From an uncultured Porphyromonadaceae bacterium (GTDB lineage Bacteria > Bacteroidota > Bacteroidia > Bacteroidales > Muribaculaceae): a DNA stretch of 43,370 nucleotides. Below the pieces are notes generated by a model. It saw only the letters and a program-made list of their open reading frames with translations. It was not told the origin of the DNA and did no database searches. Within the stretch, counting starts at the first letter, position 1. Every line of letters begins with the position of its first letter. The position numbers were made by a program, and so were the translations under genes. The DNA is taken from contig CAMWLC010000021.1 of the NCBI GenBank assembly GCA_947174995.1, forward strand, positions 1 through 43,370, in the 5' to 3' direction. Positions 25,724 through 33,242 of the stretch are shown here, piece by piece.

Positions 25724-27615
25724 TTGGCATGGAGGCAAATAGTAATATGGCATCAAAGAATTGCATGGAGTCACAAAAGTCAGCATCCGCTTATGTTCCG
25801 CCGGTGCCATCGACGCAGGAGGACGTGCTGGACTATTTGGTCGGCAATCCCCAGGGGATAACTTTCGTGCATGGAAAGGCCGGATGTGGGAAAACTTATC
25901 TCATCAACCGCTTGGAGTCATCTACCCCCGGCTGCCAGGTGCTTGCTCCGACAAACCTCGCGGCCTCGCTCTACAAAAGAGCGCGGACCATCCATTCGTT
26001 CTTCTGGAGAGGCTTCGATGATCTCGACGAAGGGTTTCAGAACACCTCCAACATCACGCCGGCAAAGGCGAGTAATATGTCATACGAACTGGCAAAGGTG
26101 ACGATGCTTGTCTTTGACGAGATTTCAATGGTGCGGGCCGATACATTCGAGATGATGAACCGTATCTGCCAGGAGGCAAAAGGGAGCGCTCTGCCATTCG
26201 GGGGTATCCCGGTGGTGGTGGTCGGCGATTTGTTTCAGCTCCCTCCTGTGGTGAGCGACGAGGCGATACACAATTACCTGATAAATGAATACGGGGGTAT
26301 ATATTTCTTTGACAGCCACGTAATTCAAGACAATCTCGGCGATATAAGACTGTTTGAACTCACGAAATCTTACCGTCAGAAGAACGACCCCGAGTTTGTC
26401 AGGCTCCTCGATGCCTTCAGGATGCCGCTGACTCCGGATGAGAAGGTGGATCTGCTGCAAGCCCTGAATGTACGGGTATGTCCGGAACTCCCCGGCGATG
26501 CCGTCTACATTGCCTCCTCTAACGAAGATGTGGGGGTCATAAACGCAAGGAAACTGAACGATCTTCCGGGGAGCCTCCGCTCTGTGGAAGCCCGCTACCG
26601 CATCCGTCATAAAAACGGCGATTCATACGTGGATGTGAAGCACAGCGACCTGCCATGCGACGAAGACATCGAGCCGATAGTCATTCCCACGCAATACGAG
26701 GGGATTCTTAACTTCAAGATCGGCGCAAGGGTCATGCTGACAAAAAACTGCAAGGTGAATCGCCTGAGGTATTACACAAACGGTGATTTCGGCACCATAG
26801 AGTCATTCAACGGCAAATACTTCACCATTCGTCTCGACAGTGGCCCGACAGTCAAGTGTCCCAATCCCGATGATTATTACGCCGGCTCACAGACAAGGGA
26901 ATACCGATATGAGTTTTCGTATAATACACAGACGCACGAAATCACGCGAAAGACTCCCTTCATACAACGCACGGATCAGTTCCCCCTGAAACTTGCCTAC
27001 GCCTTTACCATCCACAAGTCGCAGGGCCAGACCTACGACAAGGTGATCCTCGACATGAGCAGCCACATATTCGCTCCGGGACAACTGTATGTGGCCTTGA
27101 GCCGGGCAAAATCGTTGGAAGGCCTTTACCTGACGCAGAAAATAACGTATAGCGACATCATATCTGACGAGTCGATCTTCCGGTTTCTCAACCGCCTGAG
27201 GCTTGCCAATAGTGCTGACTGTGAGTCCTATAAGGCCTCTCAGCAGCCTGTTTACGCGCCCGGGCAACTTCCCGACAATCCCAGATGCGATGATTTCATC
27301 CTGTTCGTCAAAATGAATGAAAAGAGTGAGTCGATAAGGGATTTCATCTGCCACACTCTCGGAAGCTATAAAGCCGTGTTTGCCTTGGGACAGAACAATA
27401 TGGCAATGGAGGAGCTCCTCAAAGTGATAGATCTGGTCAATGACACCTATATCACCGACCGTTATGAAAACATGCTGAGCGCCATGAAGGCCAAAGAGCC
27501 CACACCGGAGGATTGCAGATTCAATCTCAACGCCATCTTCGAGATTTATACCGATGTCATCAGAGCGCCGAGGAAACAAACGGCCTCCGACAACAGATAC
27601 CTTCCGAAAGTCTGA
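25720..27615 (+). CDS. PIF1-like SF1B DNA helicase
   Basis: 631-aa ATP-driven helicase of the PIF1/RecD2 type. Walker A is GKAGCGKT (52-59), Walker B is VFDEIS (D133-E134), motif III is VVVGDLFQLPPV, and the late motifs are YAFTIHKSQGQTYDKV and LYVALSRAKSLEGLYL. PIF1 helicases unwind forks and G-quadruplexes with 5'-to-3' polarity. About 140 residues after the helicase core match nothing I recognise. The first ATG (25720) overlaps the AIM24 stop as ATGA; ATG 25729 and 25747 are alternatives. Followed within 50 bp by a repeat end and then a MITE-like element. Confidence 0.9.
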   Translation: MIGMEANSNMASKNCMESQKSASAYVPPVPSTQEDVLDYLVGNPQGITFVHGKAGCGKTYLINRLESSTPGCQVLAPTNLAASLYKRARTIHSFFWRGFDDLDEGFQNTSNITPAKASNMSYELAKVTMLVFDEISMVRADTFEMMNRICQEAKGSALPFGGIPVVVVGDLFQLPPVVSDEAIHNYLINEYGGIYFFDSHVIQDNLGDIRLFELTKSYRQKNDPEFVRLLDAFRMPLTPDEKVDLLQALNVRVCPELPGDAVYIASSNEDVGVINARKLNDLPGSLRSVEARYRIRHKNGDSYVDVKHSDLPCDEDIEPIVIPTQYEGILNFKIGARVMLTKNCKVNRLRYYTNGDFGTIESFNGKYFTIRLDSGPTVKCPNPDDYYAGSQTREYRYEFSYNTQTHEITRKTPFIQRTDQFPLKLAYAFTIHKSQGQTYDKVILDMSSHIFAPGQLYVALSRAKSLEGLYLTQKITYSDIISDESIFRFLNRLRLANSADCESYKASQQPVYAPGQLPDNPRCDDFILFVKMNEKSESIRDFICHTLGSYKAVFALGQNNMAMEELLKVIDLVNDTYITDRYENMLSAMKAKEPTPEDCRFNLNAIFEIYTDVIRAPRKQTASDNRYLPKV

Positions 27616-27660
27616 GCCGCCAAACCCCTCTCCACAATAATGACAACAAAATTTAACTCA

Positions 27661-27682
27661 TTAAGTAAGTGTTCAAATTTAA
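27661..27682 (-). repeat. Solo repeat end left of element A
   Basis: 22 nt forming a perfect inverted repeat with 27837-27858. The next copy of the same motif starts only 14 nt further in, so this may be an extra end left by an earlier insertion, or the true outer end of the element. Confidence 0.7.
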
Positions 27683-27695
27683 ACGATATAATCAA

Positions 27696-27858
27696 AAGTA
27701 AGTGCTCACTTGATCTTTTATACAATCTGCGGCTTCTTTTTTGCCGCTTTCAGCTTGTCGCTCAGTCGCATAGCTCGCTATGCTCCCTCTCTCCGCACAG
27801 AAATCGTCTAAAAAACAGGCTCGCATATTGTATAAATTAAATTTGAACACTTACTTAA
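27696..27858. mobile_element. MITE-like element A (~163 bp, non-coding)
   Basis: The ends are imperfect inverted repeats of about 30 bp, both reading AAGTAAGTG inward and both ending in TTTATACAAT on the inner side (27717-27726 and 27827-27836). The interior has a GCGGC hairpin and the 30-nt core GCTCAGTCGCATAGC... at 27760-27789, shared at 27 of 30 positions with element B. No open frame. No target-site duplication was found. It separates the helicase gene from the stomatin-like gene. It looks like a non-autonomous repeat, mobilising enzyme unknown. Confidence 0.65.
27838..27845 (+). promoter_or_regulatory. -7 box inside element A right end
   Basis: TAAATTTG, a perfect TAnnTTTG match, lies within the terminal repeat and points outward to the gene at 27871. 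No TTTG at -33 spacing was found. Transcription would begin around 27850, giving a 20-nt leader. Confidence 0.4.
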
Positions 27859-27870
27859 AACCATAAAATT

Positions 27871-28299
27871 ATGTACTCCAATAACAACAACATCAATGTA
27901 TCACCCAAGCTCATCAAGGGTGCGCTCTGGGGTGCGGCAGGAATAGTTCTGCTTATCGTGGCTATGGCTTTCATACGTCCCTGGTATAACGTATGGTCGC
28001 AGGAAATGGAAGGAAAAGCGGAATTTGCGAAGGCCGAGCAAAACCGTAAAATCAAGATCGAGGAGGCGAAAGCCAATCTTGAGGCCGAGAAGCTGAACGC
28101 ACAGGCTGAGATCGAACGTGCGAAAGGTGCAGCCGAGGCTATCCGCATCGAAAACGGAAGCATCACCCCGACCTACATCCAGTACCTTTGGGTGCGCCAG
28201 CAATCCGACCTCAGCGACAAAACAGTGATATACGTGCCGACGGAAACCAATCTGCCGATACTCGAATCAACCCGGGCACTGTCAATCCCGAAGGAGTGA
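27871..28299 (+). CDS. Small membrane protein resembling stomatin/prohibitin tail
   Basis: 142-aa protein with one membrane helix (about 17-36), then a charged Ala/Glu/Lys coiled coil (44-92) and a tail with YIQYLWVRQQ and VIYVPTETNLPILES. The coiled coil and the Y-P-T-E ending resemble the C-terminal part of SPFH/Band 7 (stomatin/prohibitin) proteins, but the ~150-residue SPFH domain itself is absent. It may be a genuine small family or a cut-down SPFH protein. Such proteins form membrane scaffolds. The promoter may lie in the repeat just upstream. Confidence 0.72.
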   Translation: MYSNNNNINVSPKLIKGALWGAAGIVLLIVAMAFIRPWYNVWSQEMEGKAEFAKAEQNRKIKIEEAKANLEAEKLNAQAEIERAKGAAEAIRIENGSITPTYIQYLWVRQQSDLSDKTVIYVPTETNLPILESTRALSIPKE

Positions 28300-28311
28300 C
28301 AACAACGGGAG

Positions 28312-28791
28312 TTATCTTTGACGCGTCAGTTCGATAGCTTCCTTTCCCGTCAAACTGTCAATCTTGATCTCAACAATGGTCACGACCTTAAGAAATCTGT
28401 TGATCTCCGCTGTCGGGTCGATACCGAAGCTGTACTTTTCGGATAATTTCCGGAGAGCCTCGATCTTTTTCGCTTCATCCTCCACAAACCATGCCTTTCC
28501 GAAAACGATGACGCTTCGGAAGTAAGTCGTGAACTCCTCCGGCACCACATCATCTTTGTCGATGACGCAGAGTGACACTTTGGGATTCCTCCGGAGAGCA
28601 TCAATCTTATGACCGGCGGATGCTGAGTGAATATAGATATGCTCACCGTCATACACGTAGTTGATCGGCACGGCGTATGGATAGTCATCGTCACCTGCCA
28701 GGGCAACCACGCACTCCCGGCCACGCCTGAGGATTTCTCTTGTCTCCTCAAAAGGGAGTTCCTGCTTGAAACGTCGCATCTTTCTCATCAT
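28312..28791 (-). CDS. Nim-like flavin split-barrel protein (second copy)
   Basis: 159-aa pyridoxamine-phosphate-oxidase-fold protein, better matched to Nim-type proteins than the one at 21.5 kb: an N-terminal MRRFKQELP, ALAGDDDYPYAVPINYVYDG (about 31-50), IYIHSASAGHKIDALRRNP with the histidine of the family, and VVPEEFTTYFRSVIVFGKA. It binds FMN or a related cofactor. The ATG overlaps the SMR transporter stop (ATGA), so the transporter and this enzyme are co-translated. A detoxification pair is plausible but not proved. Confidence 0.86.
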   Translation of the reverse strand: MMRKMRRFKQELPFEETREILRRGRECVVALAGDDDYPYAVPINYVYDGEHIYIHSASAGHKIDALRRNPKVSLCVIDKDDVVPEEFTTYFRSVIVFGKAWFVEDEAKKIEALRKLSEKYSFGIDPTAEINRFLKVVTIVEIKIDSLTGKEAIELTRQR

Positions 28792-29111
28792 CCGATAGCT
28801 TTAAGTCCGACAATAGAGAGTATCAAGGTAGTGATGAAAAAGATGCGCCAGAAGTTTGTCGGCTCACCGAAAAAGATGATGCCGACCAGCACCGCGCCGA
28901 CGGCTCCTATGCCGGTCCACACGGGATAGACAGTGCCGATGGGCAGCTTTTCAGCAGCCTTGGCCATCAGCACCATGCTGAGCGCGAGAGCGACCAGGAA
29001 GCCTCCCCACCACCACAAACGTTCCGCACCTTCGGCCACTTTTGTCTTTCCCAGGCAGAAAGTGAACGCGACTTCCATCAGCCCGGCAACGATTAGTATT
29101 ACCCAGTTCAT
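28788..29111 (-). CDS. SMR family transporter (SugE/Gdx-like)
   Basis: 107-aa small multidrug resistance protein with four hydrophobic helices. The essential membrane glutamate is E13 (in VAGLMEVAF), and the signature GTVYPVWTGIGAVGAVLVGI with W and G residues matches the SugE/Gdx branch, whose members export guanidinium or quaternary ammonium compounds. These work as antiparallel dimers. I use ATG 29111; a TTG two codons earlier is less likely. A minus-strand -7 box TAACTTTG (complement of 29167-29174) lies upstream. No guanidine riboswitch was recognised in the leader. Confidence 0.88.
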   Translation of the reverse strand: MNWVILIVAGLMEVAFTFCLGKTKVAEGAERLWWWGGFLVALALSMVLMAKAAEKLPIGTVYPVWTGIGAVGAVLVGIIFFGEPTNFWRIFFITTLILSIVGLKAIG

Positions 29112-29233
29112 AATCAAGTCTCTTCGAGGGCTGCGGAAATTTCCGGCGTCTCCTTCTATGACCCGGCAAAGTTAGTGATAATTTTTGGATAATTAATTTT
29201 TACGTGTCGTAAACATTTTTTAATTTTGTAAGT

Positions 29234-29428
29234 ATGGAAATCAGAAATGGTAAAACAATAATTACAGGCAACGACATTTGTCTGATCGTGGGAATCATAA
29301 TGGCTTTGGCAGGTGTTTATTGGATGTGGATAAGCAAATCGGAAGATGCCTCCACGACAGCCTGCTGCTGCTTTTGTGCCGCCGCCGTGCTCCTCTTCAA
29401 TCGCATCCGCAAAAAACGTAGCTCCTGA
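29234..29428 (+). CDS. Hypothetical small membrane protein
   Basis: 64-aa candidate with two hydrophobic stretches (about 15-34 and 43-57, the second Cys-rich with CCCFCAAA) and a basic tail RIRKKRSS. A -7 box TAATTTTG at 29221-29228 ends only 5 bp before the ATG, so the message would be nearly leaderless, which lowers confidence. It is divergent from the SMR gene. No recognised family. Confidence 0.45.
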   Translation: MEIRNGKTIITGNDICLIVGIIMALAGVYWMWISKSEDASTTACCCFCAAAVLLFNRIRKKRSS

Positions 29429-29531
29429 CATTCAATGTCATCCGAACCCAAAACATTTCACCTTTAATTGCCATATCTCCGGGAAACTGATTGAAACGTT
29501 ACAGGATTCATCAATATTTACATGAAATTTA

Positions 29532-29539
29532 CTAATTTT
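29532..29539 (+). promoter_or_regulatory. -7 box upstream of Ter island
   Basis: TAATTTTG matches TAnnTTTG; the expected -33 position has no TTTG. If used, the leader to the ATG at 29667 is about 120 nt and carries the REP-like hairpin at 29581-29608. Confidence 0.5.
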
Positions 29540-29580
29540 GTGACATGACGTTTAACGGCACAAGCCAAAATATCAGCAGA

Positions 29581-29608
29581 TTGTAGGGACGTGGCGTGCC
29601 ACGTCAGC
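29581..29608 (+). repeat. REP-like palindromic repeat, copy 2
   Basis: 28 nt identical to 22613-22640, with the same 8-bp hairpin. It falls between the likely promoter and the first terD gene, so it would be transcribed as a leader hairpin. Confidence 0.8.
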
Positions 29609-29666
29609 ATAAAACAAGGATATTGTGCTCCGTAAATACGACTTGAACCCTTAAAATTAAAATACA

Positions 29667-30227
29667 ATGGCAATCAATCTTCAGAAAGGACAGCGAATTG
29701 AGATAGGACTCCACAAAGTCGGAATCGGCCTCGGGTGGGATCCCAATACTACCACGGGGTTTGACTTCGACCTCGATGCCTCGGCATTCATGCTCGGCGA
29801 AAACAAGAAGCTCCCCGCGGACGAGTTCTTCGTGTTCTACAACAACCCCGTATCCCCCGACAAGGCTGTGGAGTCTTCCGGCGATGACCTCACGGGAGGC
29901 AACAGCGACGGCGGCGATGACGAGACCCTGACCATAGATCTTGACAAGGTCGATCCCCGCATACAGGAAATCATCTTCACCGTCACGATCCATGAGGCGG
30001 AAAAGCGTCGTCAGAACTTCGGACAGGTGCACAACTCCTATATCCGCATCTACAACGCCCTCACCAACGAGGAAATAGCGAAATATGACCTCGACGAGGA
30101 CTTCTCCATCGAAACTGCCGTGGAGTTCGGTCGCCTTTACAAGCGCAACGGCGAGTGGAAGTTCGAGGCCATGGGCAATGGCTACAAGGGTGGCCTTCAG
30201 TTTTTCGTTGACAAATACGTAGGATAA
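29667..30227 (+). CDS. TerD family calcium-binding stress protein 1
   Basis: 186-aa TerD-domain protein, the defining beta-sandwich of tellurium/chemical-stress (Ter) systems. The calcium sites are visible: D33-D35-D37 in GFDFDLDASAF, and an acidic stretch near 70-90 (SGDDLTGGNSDGGDDETL). The body ends GRLYKRNGEWKFEAMGNGY, the standard family close. The length is normal for a single TerD domain. First gene of the nine-gene Ter island. TerD proteins are cytoplasmic or membrane-associated; their exact target is unknown. Confidence 0.94.
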   Translation: MAINLQKGQRIEIGLHKVGIGLGWDPNTTTGFDFDLDASAFMLGENKKLPADEFFVFYNNPVSPDKAVESSGDDLTGGNSDGGDDETLTIDLDKVDPRIQEIIFTVTIHEAEKRRQNFGQVHNSYIRIYNALTNEEIAKYDLDEDFSIETAVEFGRLYKRNGEWKFEAMGNGYKGGLQFFVDKYVG

Positions 30228-30242
30228 GTAAGTGATTTAATT

Positions 30243-30905
30243 ATGGCTATACGTCTTGAAAAGGGCCAGCGCATCAACCTTGAAAAAAGCAATGGCTCAA
30301 AACTCACCGACTTCTGTGTCGGCTGCAACTGGGGTGCTATCGTCTCCGGAGGTTTCCTCGGCTTAGGCAAGTCGGTACACGATGTGGACCTCGACCTCTC
30401 CTGCGTCATGATCGATGCAAACGGAAATATCGTTGACCACATCTATTCTCCACTCTATAAGCGTGAGTTCCTCGCCCGTTACGGTATGCCCTCCGGCAAG
30501 GTGGATTCCAACGATCGAGCTCTCCATCACAGCGGTGATGACCTGAAGGGTGATCAGTCCGGCGATGACGGTCTTGACAATGAAATCATCACTGTCGACC
30601 TCAATCGCGTCAGCCCAAACGTCAATCAGATATTCTTCTTCCTCAACAACTGCGGCCGCGAGGATTTCTCCCAGATTCCCTACGCATCCATCCGTATGTA
30701 TGAGGGAACGCCCACACGGGTGAAGGAGGTGTTCGCATCATACGATGTCGCCGCCGAACCTCAATACCGGGGTATGACCGCCCTTATCATGGGCAAGCTC
30801 TACCGTCGCAACGGAGAATGGAAATTCTCCGCTATCGGCGACGCATATCCCGATGTTAACCTCTGTGAGACAATCAAACGCATAGTAACGAATTACGCTA
30901 AATAA
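30243..30905 (+). CDS. TerD family calcium-binding stress protein 2
   Basis: 220-aa second TerD-domain protein, longer than copy 1 by a loop near the N-terminus (CVGCNWGAIVSGGFLGLGKS). The calcium ligands D47, D49 and D51 (HDVDLDLSCVMID) and the HHSGDDLKGDQSGDDGLDNE stretch are kept. It ends GKLYRRNGEWKFSAIGDAY like its neighbour. It begins 15 bp after copy 1 and ends 2 bp before the first TerY gene, so one operon. Confidence 0.93.
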   Translation: MAIRLEKGQRINLEKSNGSKLTDFCVGCNWGAIVSGGFLGLGKSVHDVDLDLSCVMIDANGNIVDHIYSPLYKREFLARYGMPSGKVDSNDRALHHSGDDLKGDQSGDDGLDNEIITVDLNRVSPNVNQIFFFLNNCGREDFSQIPYASIRMYEGTPTRVKEVFASYDVAAEPQYRGMTALIMGKLYRRNGEWKFSAIGDAYPDVNLCETIKRIVTNYAK

Positions 30906-30907
30906 TC

Positions 30908-31546
30908 ATGAGAAGACTCCCCGTATATCTCCTCCTCGACTGTTCCGGCTCCATGTTTGGCGAACCCATAGAGGCCGTAAAGAATGGAGTGCAGGTGCTT
31001 ATCTCGACCCTGCGCCAGGATCCGTACGCGCTCGAGACAGCTTACCTGAGCATCATCACCTTTGACAGCAGCGCTCAGCAACTCACTCCCCTTACCGAGC
31101 TCTCCGCTTTCCAGCAGCCCAGTATCCAGGCCAGCGGCTGCACAGCCCTCGGCGATGCTCTTACTCTCTTGGCGCAGAGAGCCGATCAGGAAGTCACCAA
31201 GACTACGGCAGAGCAGAAAGGCGACTGGAAACCGCTCGTGTTCATCATGACTGACGGCGAGCCGACGGATGACCTCAACAAGGGACTTGCGGAGTTCAAG
31301 AAACGCAAATGGGGCATGGTGGTGGCCTGCGCCGCCGGCGCGGGCGCCAACACCGACACCCTGAAGAAAATCACGGAGTGTGTCGTATCGCTCGACACGG
31401 CTGACAGCGCCACGATCAAGGCCTTCTTCAAGTGGGTGTCGGCATCCGTAAGCTCCGGCAGCATGAAGGTCGAGGAGATCGGTGCCGAAGCCACAACACT
31501 CAGCGAGCTTCCCCCGCCTCCCCCCGAAGTAAATATCGTTATATAA
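30908..31546 (+). CDS. TerY-type von Willebrand factor A protein 1
   Basis: 212-aa single vWA-domain protein. The metal-ion-dependent adhesion site is D11-x-S13-x-S15 (LLDCSGSMFGEPI), with the threonine in CTALGDAL and the aspartate in IMTDGEPTDD. TerY proteins bind partner proteins through this metal site and, in the TerY-P triad, act with a phosphatase and a kinase. A proline-rich tail (LPPPPPEVNIVI) ends the chain. The next TerY gene starts at the very next base. Confidence 0.93.
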   Translation: MRRLPVYLLLDCSGSMFGEPIEAVKNGVQVLISTLRQDPYALETAYLSIITFDSSAQQLTPLTELSAFQQPSIQASGCTALGDALTLLAQRADQEVTKTTAEQKGDWKPLVFIMTDGEPTDDLNKGLAEFKKRKWGMVVACAAGAGANTDTLKKITECVVSLDTADSATIKAFFKWVSASVSSGSMKVEEIGAEATTLSELPPPPPEVNIVI

Positions 31547-32182
31547 ATGAGACGTCTTCCCGTATACCTTCTCATCGATACCTCAGGGTCAATGCGTGGC
31601 GAGCCGATCGAATCGGTGAAAGTCGGTCTTGAGGCAATGGTGTCAAGCCTTCGCCAGGATCCCTTTGCTTTGGAATCCGTGAACATCAGCATCATCACGT
31701 ATGACCGTGAGGTAAAGCAGATTCTTCCGCTCACGCCTCTCGATGAGCTTCAGCTCCCGGAAATAACAACCCCCGAAAGCGGGCCGACACACACCGGACT
31801 GGCCTTGAAACTCCTGTGCGAGAAAATAGACGAGGAAGTCCGTACAGGCACCCCCGACCGAAAGGGGGACTGGATGCCGCTGCTCTTCATCATGACTGAC
31901 GGGAAACCTTCGGATATTCAGCTGTACAAGGAAATGATCCCGGAAGTCAAAAAACGCCACTTCGCAAGCATCATAGCCTGCGCTGCGGGAATGAGCGCCA
32001 AAACCGAGCCCCTGAAGGAGCTGACCGACGAGGTATATTTCCTTGACACTGTCGACAGCACCGCGTTCAAGAGATTCTTCAAGTGGGTGTCCGACTCTAT
32101 CGGAGTCGGTAACCGCAGTATTGGAGCATCCGAAGATCTCATACTACCCCCTCCCCCGGCGGAAGTTAATGTAATCATCTAA
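31547..32182 (+). CDS. TerY-type von Willebrand factor A protein 2
   Basis: 211-aa paralogue of the preceding gene, abutting it with no spacer. D11-x-S13-x-S15 is present (LIDTSGSMRGEPI), plus PTHTGLALKLL and IMTDGKPSD. It shares the opening MRRLPVYLL and the proline-plus-EVN tail (LPPPPAEVNVII). A recent tandem duplication followed by divergence is the simple explanation. The direct abutment suggests translational coupling. Confidence 0.93.
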   Translation: MRRLPVYLLIDTSGSMRGEPIESVKVGLEAMVSSLRQDPFALESVNISIITYDREVKQILPLTPLDELQLPEITTPESGPTHTGLALKLLCEKIDEEVRTGTPDRKGDWMPLLFIMTDGKPSDIQLYKEMIPEVKKRHFASIIACAAGMSAKTEPLKELTDEVYFLDTVDSTAFKRFFKWVSDSIGVGNRSIGASEDLILPPPPAEVNVII

Positions 32183-32194
32183 TCACCAGCAATT

Positions 32195-33238
32195 ATGCGT
32201 AGACTACCGATTTATTTCCTCGTGGACGTATCCGAGTCGATGGTCGGCACCCCTATCGAGCAGGTGCAGGAGGGTATGCGCACGATTATCCAGAGTCTTC
32301 GTGTCGACCCGTACGCCCTTGAGACGGTCTTTGTCTCCATCATCGCTTTTGCCGGCAAGGCGAAAGTGCTTTCACCCCTGACCGAACTTTATAAGTTTTA
32401 CCCTCCCGTGTTCCCGATCGGTGGCGGTACATCCCTTGGCAAGGGCCTGGAGTGTCTCATGGACGAGATGGATCGCAATATCCGGAAGACCACGCCGGAA
32501 CTCAAGGGAGACTGGAAACCCATCATATTCCTCTTCACCGACGGCAACCCCACAGATGAATATGCAGCCGCATTCCGTCGCTGGAACGTGCATTACCGCG
32601 AGCATTGCAATCTTGTGGCGGTGTCGATCGGCGACAATGTCAATGTGCTGACCCTCTCCCAGATCACCGAAGATGTTCTCCTGCTCAAAGACACGGATCC
32701 GGAATCGTTCAACAAATTCTTCAAGTGGGTCACGGCCTCCATCAAGACCACGAGCATGTCGGTAAGCGAGTGTAATGCTGATGATGTAAAATTAGCTCCC
32801 GCTTCGGGCATCAATCTCGAAAAGATCGATCCACGTGAACATCCCGGCACCGTCGACGAGAACTTTGTAGTGCTTCGCGGCAGATGCCAGACCACCAAGA
32901 GGGATTATCTCATGAAGTATGCCCGCCGCCTGCCATCGGAGATTGGGCGCGAAATGTTCGGCGCGGCCGATTTCAAGCTCGTGGGGGCCTACCCTATCGA
33001 CACGGAATCTTACGACGCCCTGTCAGACGGCATGCAGTCTAAAATCAACACCCGGAAACTGGTCGGTGTCCCCGCATGTCCCTGCTGCGGCAATCAGCTC
33101 GGCGCCGTGGTGTGCGAGTGCGGAAATATCTTCTGCGTCGGTGAAAGCGACACCAATACATGTCCATGGTGCGGGATTACGGGCACGCTGGGACACGGAG
33201 AGTCCTCGGGAATAGATATAACCCGTGGCCTGGGATGA
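32195..33238 (+). CDS. TerY-type vWA protein 3 with C-terminal zinc ribbon
   Basis: 347-aa long TerY. The vWA domain (1-~215) keeps D11-x-S13-x-S15, but as DVSESM, with Glu in place of the usual Gly; GGGTSLGKGL and LFTDGNPTDE follow. After a ~75-residue linker containing VLRGRCQTTKRDYLMKYAR comes the TerY-C metal-binding region from C295: CPCCGNQLG, then CECGNIFC and CPWCG. No proline tail is present, unlike its two neighbours. The zinc ribbon probably mediates protein or nucleic-acid contacts. Confidence 0.93.
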   Translation: MRRLPIYFLVDVSESMVGTPIEQVQEGMRTIIQSLRVDPYALETVFVSIIAFAGKAKVLSPLTELYKFYPPVFPIGGGTSLGKGLECLMDEMDRNIRKTTPELKGDWKPIIFLFTDGNPTDEYAAAFRRWNVHYREHCNLVAVSIGDNVNVLTLSQITEDVLLLKDTDPESFNKFFKWVTASIKTTSMSVSECNADDVKLAPASGINLEKIDPREHPGTVDENFVVLRGRCQTTKRDYLMKYARRLPSEIGREMFGAADFKLVGAYPIDTESYDALSDGMQSKINTRKLVGVPACPCCGNQLGAVVCECGNIFCVGESDTNTCPWCGITGTLGHGESSGIDITRGLG

Positions 33239-33242
33239 CGAT

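Noticed and set aside
29118..29175. Possible guanidine riboswitch ahead of the SMR gene
   Set aside because: The leader is about 50 nt and neither the ykkC-type fold nor paired ACGR loops were found.
30226..30243. TAAGTAAGTGATTTAATT before the second terD, similar to element-A ends
   Set aside because: It overlaps the first terD's stop codon and diverges after nine bases, so coincidence is likely.
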